Positions 38,974 to 61,438 of a stretch of DNA of 64,000 nt are shown in pieces (the stretch's first letter is position 1; each line of letters starts with the position of its first letter). Source of the stretch: Kryptolebias marmoratus (taxonomy: Eukaryota; Chordata; Actinopteri; Cyprinodontiformes; Rivulidae); assembly GCF_001649575.2 (NCBI RefSeq), contig NC_051450.1, positions 15,469,654-15,533,653 of the forward strand, given 5' to 3'. The notes below the pieces were generated by a model. That model was not told the origin of the DNA, made no database searches, and saw nothing but the letters and a program-made list of their open reading frames with translations. The position numbers and the translations under genes were made by a program.

Positions 38974-39585
38974 TTTTTATTTTTACTTTTTTTTTTCTTG
39001 CCCCTGGGGTGTGTGCTGCTGCTGCTGTTGCTCTCTCTTTGTCTGCAGACTGATTAACACGAGACCAAAGGGAGTAAATATGAACTGTGTTACATGATGA
39101 CACCAGAAAAGGATGATTTAAATGCATGAACGCAGGCAGTTCTTTGGGTCATATTTTGTGGCGTTACTTTCAACAATGAAAACGAAAAAAGATATATAAT
39201 GTTTAGTTTAGCACCAAAGTAAGGCATCCCTTTGAATAAAGTTCTAATTTTAAAATTATTTTTAACAACAATGGTAAAAAAAAAAAAAAAAAAAAGTACA
39301 TTTTTCTGGGTTCTCTACTGTCCCCAAGTGGCAAAAAAAGAAAACATACTGAAATGTTGCTTTAGCCTCAATAATTGAACATTTTGCAGTAAGTCTAACT
39401 CACCACATGATGGCACAGTTATTGAAACTGGCTAAGTCTTTCTGTTGTTCTTTTCACAAAGAAAATGCATATTTGCAATTAAAACCAGCACCATATTCAG
39501 CTCCTATAGTTTTAATTACTGTAGGCATGTTGTCCTAAATCTACGTGTCTTTAGTTTTTAGTTTGTGTTAATGTTGTCAGCGAGA

Positions 39586-39702
39586 TCATGAGGAACCAGA
39601 CCTTCCTCTCGTTCTCATTTCTGCCCTCAGGGTGGAAAGCTCTTGGAATTCCTTGGCGGAGCCGAACTTCCTCAACACTTGTTCCTTCCTCACTGACTCA
39701 AA
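39586..39702 (-). other. Candidate terminal exon, strand uncertain
   Basis: On the minus strand a good acceptor (GTCTCTTTCAG) is followed by a 117-base frame of 38 codons plus stop. Its peptide looks helical and charged, with FESVRKEQVLRKF and KEFQELSTLRAEMR. The plus strand also offers a good acceptor inside the same interval (TTTCTGCCCTCAG, ending at 39630) with a short frame ending TGA. Only one of these can be right, and both may be chance. I do not recognise either peptide and found no upstream exon. Confidence 0.2.
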
Positions 39703-40828
39703 CTGAAAGAGACTCAAGCATTTACAATTTAATTTTAGATTAAAGAACCCTGATAGCACCAGCTCAAATGAGTTGTGTCCATTTTAAGAAACCTACTTAG
39801 AAGTGCAGCTGTGATTTTTCTTGTAAAAACACCCACTAGGGCCTTTAAGCTTGTGTCTAAGTTTGCAAAAATAAGCATAAAGGCTGATTTTGTTACATAT
39901 TAACATATTTTAAAACTATGGACCATGCTTGATATTTGTTCAGGTCTCCAAATTTAAAACTTAAATTAAACCTTCTGACTTTTTACCAAGTTAATCATTG
40001 TTTTAGATGGCGTTTTTACCTAAAATAAGTAATGCATTTTTAGCTATTGTCCATTTAAGCTAGTACGATTCTGTTATTCAATGACAAACTAAAAGCTAAC
40101 TCATCAAAACCCATTGTGTTCTGTTCACCGTAAAGTTCTGCGTTTAGAAAGTTTCGATCAGAATCAGGATCAGTAAAGTTTATCTCATTTTTATCTTTAT
40201 GGATGATATGATTCTGTTCAAAGATCAAGCAATTAATCTGAGGCCTAACCTGAGCTTAGACAACAAAATGATTCTCTCAAAAGTTCATACAATAACGGTA
40301 AAAGAGGTTTGTTGTGGAACTAACTCAGGGGAAATTTAGAAAAGGTGTTTTCTGACTTGTCAAATTTTGTATTTTAGATGCAGGACAACTTTGTGTGAGG
40401 CATTAGGCATTTTATGGACTATCCTGCTGCTCGCCATTCACAGACCAATCCGGACAGTTCGAGGTAATAAGGAAGAAAAAGGACTTTGCTCCAAAACGCC
40501 TGACATCATGTGCAGGGCTTGTGATGCAGCGGAAGTGTCTCCAGTCGTCGCAAGGAACGGACACATCTGTAAGGTAACAACTCTGCTGAAAATTACTTTT
40601 TATCTCAAAGCTGAAGGGTGACATTACTCCTCTGCATTGGCGTTGAACAGCATCACATCATCTTGTCAGTTCACTGAGAGACGTTTGTGGAAAACGAATG
40701 GATAATGCTAAAGTTATCCGAAACCAGCTTCGTCAGTCGTACTGCAGCAGTGTTGATGCTGATATTTATTCATCTTGTGTGCTGGCTCATGTGATCATTT
40801 GGCAGCTTTGTCCTGCTGTGAGGTGACC

Positions 40829-53437
<12,609 letters not shown>

Positions 53438-55040
53438 CTGTTCAGTGAGAAAGTGAGTATTTCAATCATATGGTGGCTTTCACTTGCATTTCCTGGAATG
53501 ACATGTTTTTAAATGGTGTCCTGTTTGTATCCTCAGCTGATGAGCTGGTGACAGTGACAACACAGAACATAATTATGAAGCTGTGTTTGAGGCACCGTGA
53601 TGTCAACACCTTTACGGACAGACAATAACAACAATTTACTAACAATTTCCAGTTAACAATTTTAGACGACATGTTTTCAGCGCATGTAGTCAGTTTTATT
53701 CCGTTTGATTCTTTCACTGGTGTGAAATTCATATAAGGACTATGTATGATGCTTTTTATGTAATTTGAAATTTAAAACAAATCTTTGAATCTTTTTTTTA
53801 TTCGGAACAGAGAATATGAAATATATATTCGTGCAGTAATATAAAACAAATCCCATTGATGATTGTCTGTTGGTTTATTTTTCCATAATGTTAAAAAATT
53901 GTAAAATGCAAAGGCGAAATCAATCAGGATGCAATTCTGTGAACCACTGATGTTTTTTTCTTTGTTCCATTTTGTAAATCTTTAGTGATAACAGTAAACA
54001 TTGTAAACAACTTAAAAATCATTATCAGGTTTGTACAATGAGCTTAAAAGAACCATATAAAAACAGTCTCACCAATTACTATTTGTTTCACTGCAAAGGC
54101 TCTTAAATGATGTCTTAACCTGTTGTGTTTATGGAGTATTGATTCTTTTAGAACATCTGTCATACTGTTTAAACCATATGTGTTATTTTGCTCTCAGTGC
54201 CTTCAGGTTTATTGTTTTCAGTATCTTAAACCATGACTCAGCAGTTGTTTTTATCAGTCACTGCCATGTAAGGCTGGTGTTCATGTAACAACATGGAAAG
54301 AGTGACCAGGTTTTTAACACTGGGGATAACGAGGTGAGTGGGAACAGGTGGAATGATTACGGAGTCAGGACAGGTGTAGATGGGCGTGGCTGACAGGCAA
54401 GTGAGTGATTGGGGAAGAGTGAAACGAAACCATGAACATGAGACAAAAACAAAAGGCACATACAACTAAATAACAGAATAGAAACAAAACAAAAACACAA
54501 ACCAAAGAACTAAATAAAAATAAAACATAAACAAAACCCAGAAAAAAGCCAAATCACCACATTTAAGATTGTTGTGTTCATTGCTGTGTGTTTTTATGAG
54601 TCTCAGTCCCTCAGGAGGATGTAGAGTTTTTGACTGTACGTGTTTTTGGCCACTCCCAGGAGAGCAGCTGGTTGGGAAATCAAAACTGAGGATACACCGA
54701 ACTCACACTCAGAAATATAAGACTGCTGTCATAACAATGTTTGTTTATTTATGTCGAAATGTTAACTTTAAAGTTGTCATGAAGGCAGGTGACATTAGAA
54801 TGTTTATTTTTAATCTGAATTTACAGAACAACAACAGCAACAACTTGTTGTGTTGATTAAAAAGAAATCACAATGTTTAATGTTATGCCCTGTTAGCATA
54901 TTGAGAGGTCATAAACTGACAGTGATTGCCAGTTTAAACATTAACTTGGTGGATGGCAGTGACTGTAAAAGGGTAAACTTCACTTATAACTAAATCTGTC
55001 TCTGTTCCGTCTTACACTCGAAGGATATTAAGTTCCCAAA
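53438..55040. other. Intergenic spacer between the XIRP-like and SLC22 genes
   Basis: About 1.6 kb, holding the 3' untranslated region of the first gene, a family C repeat copy (about 54,262-54,560) and presumably the upstream region of the transporter gene. No TATA box or further exon is evident. Confidence 0.5.
54262..54560 (-). repeat. Interspersed repeat family C copy
   Basis: Shares CAGGTGTAGATGGGCG and ACAACTAAATAACAGAAT with the block around the assembly gap (24,550-24,640), then runs into AAACAAAA-type sequence as that copy does. Confidence 0.45.
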
Positions 55041-58000
55041 ATGAGCAACTTTGGGCAGATCCTGAAGGAGATTGGAGAATTTGGTTTATTTCAGAAGCGC
55101 TTGGTGGCTGCCTTGTGCATTCCGAGTTTATTTGTTGCTTTTGACGTGATCGGACAGGTGTTTACGGGCATCAGCTTCCCTCACCACTGTAACACAGACT
55201 GGATCCTGGAGCGTGGTCCCAACCTGACGGATGAATACAAAAGAAACCTCACTATTCCAGTGAATAGCGAGGGAATGTTTGAAAACTGTAAAATGTTCAC
55301 GCCAGTAAGTTGGGATCTGGAAACTATAGAAAAGTATGGAATTAATTCAACAACAGGATGCACAAATGGATCGGATTTTGAATCACCTAAAGGGGCCTCC
55401 AGCCTTGTGACAGAGGTAAGTTACTTTATTTATTTACAGCTGAAGAACAGAAAAAATAAATCCTCTAATGTGGATGACGAAGCTCTTTTTAGTGCATAAC
55501 CTTTGAGATCAAATAGATTATGTTAGAAAAAGTCTGCAAATTTTCCATTTGATTTAGTAGCCAAGTTAGTGAAGCTGTTTGGTCATTATTCATAAAGTTT
55601 ATGTAGACTTTAAAACATTGTGTGGCTTTATAAAAAGGCAGCACAACCATTGTAGCAGAGAGACCGGTTAAAGGGCCCTAAAGCTCTACTTTTCACTTGG
55701 ATTTGATTGACCTCATAAGCTGAAAACCAAACAAAAAGTCACAATTATTTCATGCTGAAATGGTCATTGAAATATAATGTATTTTAATTGGACAAAAAAG
55801 TACAAAACATAATTTAAAAGTTAAAGAATAAAGAAATAGTGTTATATGTTTCATCTTGTTGTCTTAAATCATTATTAATTCTGAGCTTTCAGTAAAAGGT
55901 ACTGTAGGCTGAGATAGTATAAAGCTTCTATAATTTAAGATGTTAACAACTATGGTAAAAAATTTAATCAGGTGGACAAAAATATATTTGCAAACTTCTT
56001 AGAGACATAAGATTTGAAATGTTATATGTCTAAAGAAAGTAAAGACAAGCATTAAGGAGTTTAGGGGATTCTTTCTGAAATGATAAAGGGTATACAATTT
56101 AAAACCCTAAAAGTGCAGCCATTGATCTTTAAAAGTTAATCAGTTACTTTTCTTTACGTTCACTTATGTTCATCAAACACGTGTTAGAAAATGTACACAG
56201 GGTCAAAATACCAGATAAGGTTGGGATTGGCTCATAGTGAGAAAAAAAATGAAAATAAAAATCTAATAATCCCACTTAGATCCATCAAATCCAACATTTA
56301 AAAGCTTGTCAACTAACCAGGTATTAGGTCCATCAATCAGTTCAGAGAAGTAACAGATGTCAAAGTTAACATTGTGAGACATTGAAAATGCAAAGATTAA
56401 AGTTTTGTCCGTGAAACCACTTTAAGACTTCAAGTAAGAGCAGAACAAAAGGCATTTCCTAAAGAAAAGAAGCAAGAAAGCACAGTAGGAGCAAATCAAA
56501 AAGCACAAAATGCTAAAAATAAAACTACTTTTTTTTTTTTGGTCATTAATAAAAATGCTGCATGTGGTGCAAACCCAACAGCTCCCGTCGTTCTCATCAT
56601 CCTCACACGGAAGCATGGTAGTGGCAGCATCACAATCTGGAAATCTTTTCAGAAAATTGTCATCCTTGTGGTAAATAAAACATTTACAAGTTTTTAAAAC
56701 ACTAAAAACAATAAAAGATATAAAGAACAGAACTAAAGGGACATCTTTATTACTTTTAAACATTGGAGTAGCATACAGTGCATGAGCTGTTTTTTTAATT
56801 GTTGTTGTTTAGTTACAAGAATGATTTCCCTTCTCTGTATCAAAGGTTTTATCTTCTGATCCTTTGCAGTAAACTTTGTTGTTTTAGATTTTTAGGATGT
56901 TCTTCTTTCCAATAAAATCTTGATTAAATATGCCATTTTAATCCCAAATTTCCATACTAGAAATAAAAAAACCATTAAAATGTCAAGTTAGGTGGAGATA
57001 AACATTTAATTCTGCTGGGTTTTCTTTAATCTTCCTTTATGTTTTGTCTACTTCATTGTCAGTTCAACCTGGTGTGTGACAGCAGCAGTTTGATAGAAGC
57101 GTCGCAGTCTATCTACATGGCCGGTCTTCTGGTTGGAGCATTTGTCTCAGGGCAGATGGCTGACAGGTACCCACCACCGATTTAACGGCTGAGAGACCAT
57201 TTACTTGCAAATCGAGTTTTTTTTATTTTCTTTTATAGATCAGTGCCGCCTTGAACTATAAAAGGAACCTAAATGTATTTGTGTAACCGTTCTGCCTTCC
57301 TGTTTGTAGGTTTGGTCGACGATTCGTGATTCTGCTCTCACACCTCCTGCTGTTCTTGTTCGGGGTGGGTGCTGCCTTCTCACCCAACATCTATGTTTAC
57401 ATCGTCCTCAAGTTTGGTTGTGGGATCTCAATTTCTGGAATCCTTGTCAATGCCTTTGTCATTGGTAGGTATGACGTACACAGCTGAAATCTTTGCTCAA
57501 ATCTACCACAGGATCACTTCGAGTAATAATGAGCAGCATAAATTCACAGCATGCTACTCAAAGTTTTACAAACAACAGAAAGTATTAAATCTTTAAATGT
57601 GCACACAATCAAAACTCACCTTTATTATCTGCAACATTGTTTTGAAGGTGGAGAATGGAGCGACTCTTCCAAGTTTGCCCTCTGCACCATTATCTCCCAC
57701 ACTTTTTTTCCTCTGGGACTGATGATATTATCTGGAGTTGCATATTTGATCCGTAACTGGAGGATCCTGCAGCTGGTGCTCTTCTGCCCTCTTATCATTG
57801 TCCTGGGAATCTTCTACTGGTCAGCGCCCACTCTGACAAACATTAATATAAGAATCACACATTATTAAAAAAAAGAATGATAACACATACATCACAGTTT
57901 GAGATTCTAGGGTTATATGTCAACTAGGATTCTCCCAGAGTCAGCTCGCTGGCTCATAACTCAGGGAAGGAAGGAGGAGGCCATTAAAGCTATACGGAGA

Positions 58001-60165
58001 GCAGCTAAAGTAAACAAGAGAAATGTGCCAGAAGAACTGCTGGAAAAAGTGAGTCAGATCAAACAAAGTCTGGTAAAATCAAACCCAATAAAATCTTACT
58101 GCTTTCTAATGAAATATTCAGCTGGAGGTTGAAGGTGCGACCAAAAAGAAAACCATGTTGGACATCTTCAGACAATCATATCTGAGAAAACGGGCTCTCA
58201 TAATGAGCAGCGTCTGGTGAGTATTCTGTTGCCACATTTGCAACATTATCGCGGTTTTATTCAGACCCTGTCTGTCATATTCTGAACATCTTTAAAAACA
58301 AAGAGCTTGCACCTCTCATCCACATGTAAACTGAGATTTTGGTGAGAAAACACAACTTTTAAAACCTCAATTTTTGACATATCTGTTAGACTTCAGATAC
58401 ATACAGTGGCTTTTGTGAAACTATGACGTAGCTGTCTGTTTCTCACACACCCATGATCACTTTGTGCCCTAAAAACAAAAACAACAAAGCCATTTTATTA
58501 TGTCTGTCTCACGGAGAAGAAATTGTAAAGACCATCAAAGAAAATATCACGAGCTACAATTATTTTTGAACAAGCTTTAGCCAAGCTAAGAATGTTCTTT
58601 CTCTGTGTTTGAATATGTTGCCAATATGGCATGGATTGGGCACTTTTATCAGTGTTTTTGTTGGAACCCTTGGACGGAGATTTTTTTTGAAAAAGTAGAA
58701 AAAATATATCTATAGTAGTGTAGATGAGGCTTTAAATCAGTGGTCTCCAATCCTGGTCCTGGAGGGCCACCATCCTGCATGTTTTCCTTGTTTCCCTGCT
58801 CCGACACACCTGATTCAGTGGTTAAATTACCTCTTCATGTTCTGCAGAAGCCTGTTAATCACCCTTTGATTCAAATCAGGTGTGTTGGAGCGGAGAAACA
58901 GGAGGACCAGGATTGGAGACCCCTGCTTTAAAGGGAATATTCAGATCTTTTGAGATGGGGTTTTGTGAAAAGGTTTGGAGCAGTTAATATCTTCCCTGTT
59001 ATAGATGGCTGTTTGAGCAAGTTCGGTTTAGATAAACAGAAATTAAAGACCCGATTGACAAATTAGTCTGAGTGCAATTAAGACCAGAGTGGATTGCTGC
59101 CCTTTTTAAACAACATAATTGAAGTTAATTGTTCTAGGCTAAAGCCATCTATGGCCAGTAAGATAATAATTATTCATAACATTTCGACTGAACCTTTCTT
59201 CAAAGATCTAAAATTGTGATTTAAGTGATCGTAACTCTCATTTTTAACAGGTTTGCAACAAGTTTGATGTACTATGGTCTCAGCCTCAATGTTGGCAACT
59301 TTGGTCTGGATATTTACCTCACACAGTTCATCTTTGCCTTAGTGGAATTCCCTGCACGTTTGGGCATTTTGCCTCTCCTCCAGCACTTTGGGAGAAAATC
59401 ATGTCAAGCGGCAGTGCTGTTGTTTGGAGGTTTGTCCTGTCTTGGGATTCTTCCTGTACCAAAAGGTAATTTAATGTTTGTCATCTACCATAAAAATGTT
59501 CTTTTTAAAACAATAAACAGACCTTTTACCATAAAATTAATAGATCACAAGGAAAGGTCTCAAAAAGTCTAAAATAATGACCTTTTTTGTAAAACTGATA
59601 AACATTTCTTTGCTTGTCAGATCTTCCCATCGTGATAACAGTCATAGCTGTTCTGGGTAAATTTGCTGCCACTGCCAGTTTTGCCACAGTTTATGTTTAC
59701 ACTGCAGAATTATACCCCACCATCCTGAGGTAAGATCCAAATGTCCAAAAAAAAAAAACTTTGGATCAATTTATTCTTAAGGTATTAAGAAATAATGTAC
59801 CTTTCTGTCCTGTCAGACAGAATGGTATAGGTCTGAACTCTGTGTGCGCTCGCGTGGCGGGAATCCTGGCTCCTCTGATCCGGCTCCTGGTGGTCTACCA
59901 TTACACCATCCCCATGCTGATATATGGCATCATCCCCATTGTGGCTGGGGGTCTTTGTGTACTGCTGCCCGAAACCCGCAATGCTGAACTTCAGGACCAC
60001 GCCGAAATCCCGTGAGTGTTCAAATTACTTTACAACAGAGAGCTTGTTTAACTTATAAGGTAATCAAGCAAAAATACTTATATCCAAATTGTTTATAATT
60101 TCAGAAAACCCATCGATGGATCCTTTCCTCCAGAAGACAAAGCGGAAAAGAGCACAAAAATGTGA
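55041..60165 (+). CDS. slc22a13: Solute carrier family 22 transporter, SLC22A13-like, ten coding exons
   Basis: Proposed exons: 55041-55415, 57063-57166, 57310-57464, 57648-57819, 57928-58048, 58122-58216, 59251-59465, 59621-59729, 59817-60011 and 60105-60165. All borders are GT/AG, and phases join to 533 aa plus TGA, a normal SLC22 length. Marks of the family in order: TM1 at about 21-41; a large extracellular loop with sequons at N61, N69, N102 and N109; FNLVCD at 126; GQMADRFGRR at about 155-164; LPESARW at about 271-277; [11 protein letters not shown] at about 439-449; LPETRN near the end. [19 protein letters not shown] and [16 protein letters not shown] resemble human SLC22A13 most. That protein carries urate, nicotinate and related organic anions at the plasma membrane; substrates here are inferred. 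The carboxy terminus, STKM, fits a class I PDZ ligand. The start follows AAGTTCCCAAAATGA. Confidence 0.9.
55416..57062 (+). other. Intron 1 of the SLC22A13-like gene
   Basis: 1647 bp, AT-rich. Near 56,600-56,640 the phrase GGAAGCATGGTAGTGGCAGC resembles a stretch often seen in fish Tc1/mariner transposase remnants. Too little is left to annotate an element. Nothing else stands out. Confidence 0.6.
58738..58925. mobile_element. Non-autonomous hAT-like element (MITE), 188 bp
   Basis: The ends are CAGTGGTCTCCAATCCTGG and the inverted match of CAGGGGTCTCCAATCCTGG, with one mismatch. The interior is nearly palindromic, with an ACACACCTGATTCA block facing TCAAATCAGGTGTGTT. It is flanked by CTTTAAAT (58730-58737) and CTTTAAAG (58926-58933), an 8-base target duplication with one change. 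It lies in intron 6 of the transporter gene. Confidence 0.87.
58939..59213. mobile_element. Foldback element of family A, complete copy
   Basis: The left arm starts TTCAGATCTTTTGAGATGGG and continues GCAGTTAATATCTTCCCTG then TTATAGATGGCT. The right arm is its reverse: AAAGCCATCTATGG, AATTATTCATAACATTTCG, then AACCTTTCTTCAAAGATCT. The whole can fold into one imperfect hairpin of about 275 bases. It begins about 13 bases after the hAT-like element, in the same intron. No open frame is present. Confidence 0.7.
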
Positions 60166-60656
60166 TTTTTACAGTTACTGCATTTTTCATAAACATTCTG
60201 TTTTCTCTTGACTGATATTGAGGTCATTTTGTATGTAGTTATATATAAAGTTTATCAGCTGAATTATGTGTCGATCATTATTGTTTGTTGTTGCAATTTG
60301 TATATTTGTCATCACTCCTATGAAAGCTGTGATATACACTGTCTAATAATAGAAGTATATGCCGTTATGATTTGGGGTTGCACATTTTCTTTGTCACTTT
60401 TGGCACATAAAAAATATTGCATAAACATCAAGAATTAATAAGTGAAAAAGTGATTTTTTTGTGATGGACTTTGTTACACCTTTAAACCAAAACAAAATAC
60501 TTCTTTGTGTACATTTTCTTTCATGTTTGTATGATTAAAAAAATAATTGCAAATAGTTTTTGTTATGTAAAATGACAAGTCTATGTTGTTTATAGCAGCT
60601 TAGGTGTTCAGAGAGATGATAAAGGTTGCAACTACATAAAGTAAAATTATTGAAAT
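60166..60656. other. 3' flank of the SLC22A13-like gene up to the LTR
   Basis: About 490 bp of AT-rich sequence, probably the transporter's 3' untranslated region. I found no canonical AATAAA before the LTR. The first AATAAA on the plus strand lies inside the LTR at about 60,712. Confidence 0.6.
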
Positions 60657-61424
60657 TGTCATATTGGGGTCTATATTTCTAGTCCACATGCAGAACACGA
60701 ATCAGGAGAGCAATAAAAGATATGAATGAGTTTATTTGAACAGCTCTAGAGAATGGAGCGGAAATGGCGGGTCTGGTCCAGGGGGGAAGGACTCTCGGAG
60801 TTTCAGCACGCTACGAAGGACAGCAAGATGATGGTGAGTTCACAGCGTGTGGGAAATCGAATTGCTGGCGGAGAATTGGAACAATCTTACTTGTGAGCAG
60901 GCGTTTGTTGTATTAGGAGGGTAACTGCAGGGTTCGGGGTCCTAGTTCCTTGTGGTCCTGGGGGGAACTGCGCTTAGTCACAGAAATCCAGACGGTAGCG
61001 AAGGAGGGCGTCGGGGACGGACAGGTAGATTCAGGCCGAACGGAGACAGAGGAGCGGGTCGACTGCCAGTGGAGAGATCCTTGCGATCAACAGAGGAGGT
61101 GAGTCGGGAGAGTCCAGGACTTCTCAGGGCAAACAACCTGGAAACAGGAAACAACGAAGAGAATCACTACTAATTCGGTCAACGAGAAGAAATAGAGACT
61201 AGCTCTAGGGGCTCAGAGGTACCGTGGCTGGCTAACACTCAGGCATCAGAGTGGTGGCAGTCAGCTCCTCTTGTACACCTTGCCTGACGAGTAGATTGAT
61301 CTCAGGTGTGCAGGATGACGACACACCACTCCAGAGAGGTGAGTTTGGTGCTATCTGGTGGCGAGATGGTGAGTAGCAGAACCTAGACTCTCACAAGGAA
61401 AACAAGGAACCCTGGAACACAACA
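60657..61424 (-). mobile_element. 3' LTR of a Ty3/Gypsy retrotransposon
   Basis: Read on the minus strand the LTR begins TGTTGTGTTCC, directly after a GGGGGGGGGTAC-type polypurine tract, and ends CCCCAATATGACA, giving TG..CA ends and about 768 bp. A minus-strand AATAAA lies at about 60,731-60,736, near the end as expected for R. The five bases left of it are GAAAT (60652-60656), the expected place for one half of a target duplication. The partner LTR lies beyond the window, so that cannot be tested. Confidence 0.75.
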
Positions 61425-61438
61425 GTACCCCCCCCTCA
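61425..61438 (-). other. Polypurine tract of the Ty3/Gypsy element
   Basis: On the minus strand a run of G (GAGGGGGGGGG) ends in TAC immediately before the LTR, overlapping the stop codon of the polyprotein. This is the usual primer site for second-strand synthesis. Confidence 0.75.

Larger units (their letters stand above)
24700..39585. other. Non-coding region, no gene recognised
   Basis: No exon chain found. It contains family A copies (about 25,185-25,240, 31,376-31,500, 32,100-32,245 and 36,845-37,435), a family C copy (about 29,755-30,238), microsatellites at 32536-32580, 32789-32824 and 38931-38968, and a purine-rich run at about 28,707-28,734. The part from 26,800 to 28,900 is richer in G and C, with polypyrimidine and purine stretches, but I found no protein family in any frame. 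Confidence 0.5.

Noticed and set aside
56600..56640. Tc1/mariner transposase fragment in transporter intron 1
   Set aside because: Only about 20 bases resemble such elements; no frame or terminal repeats.
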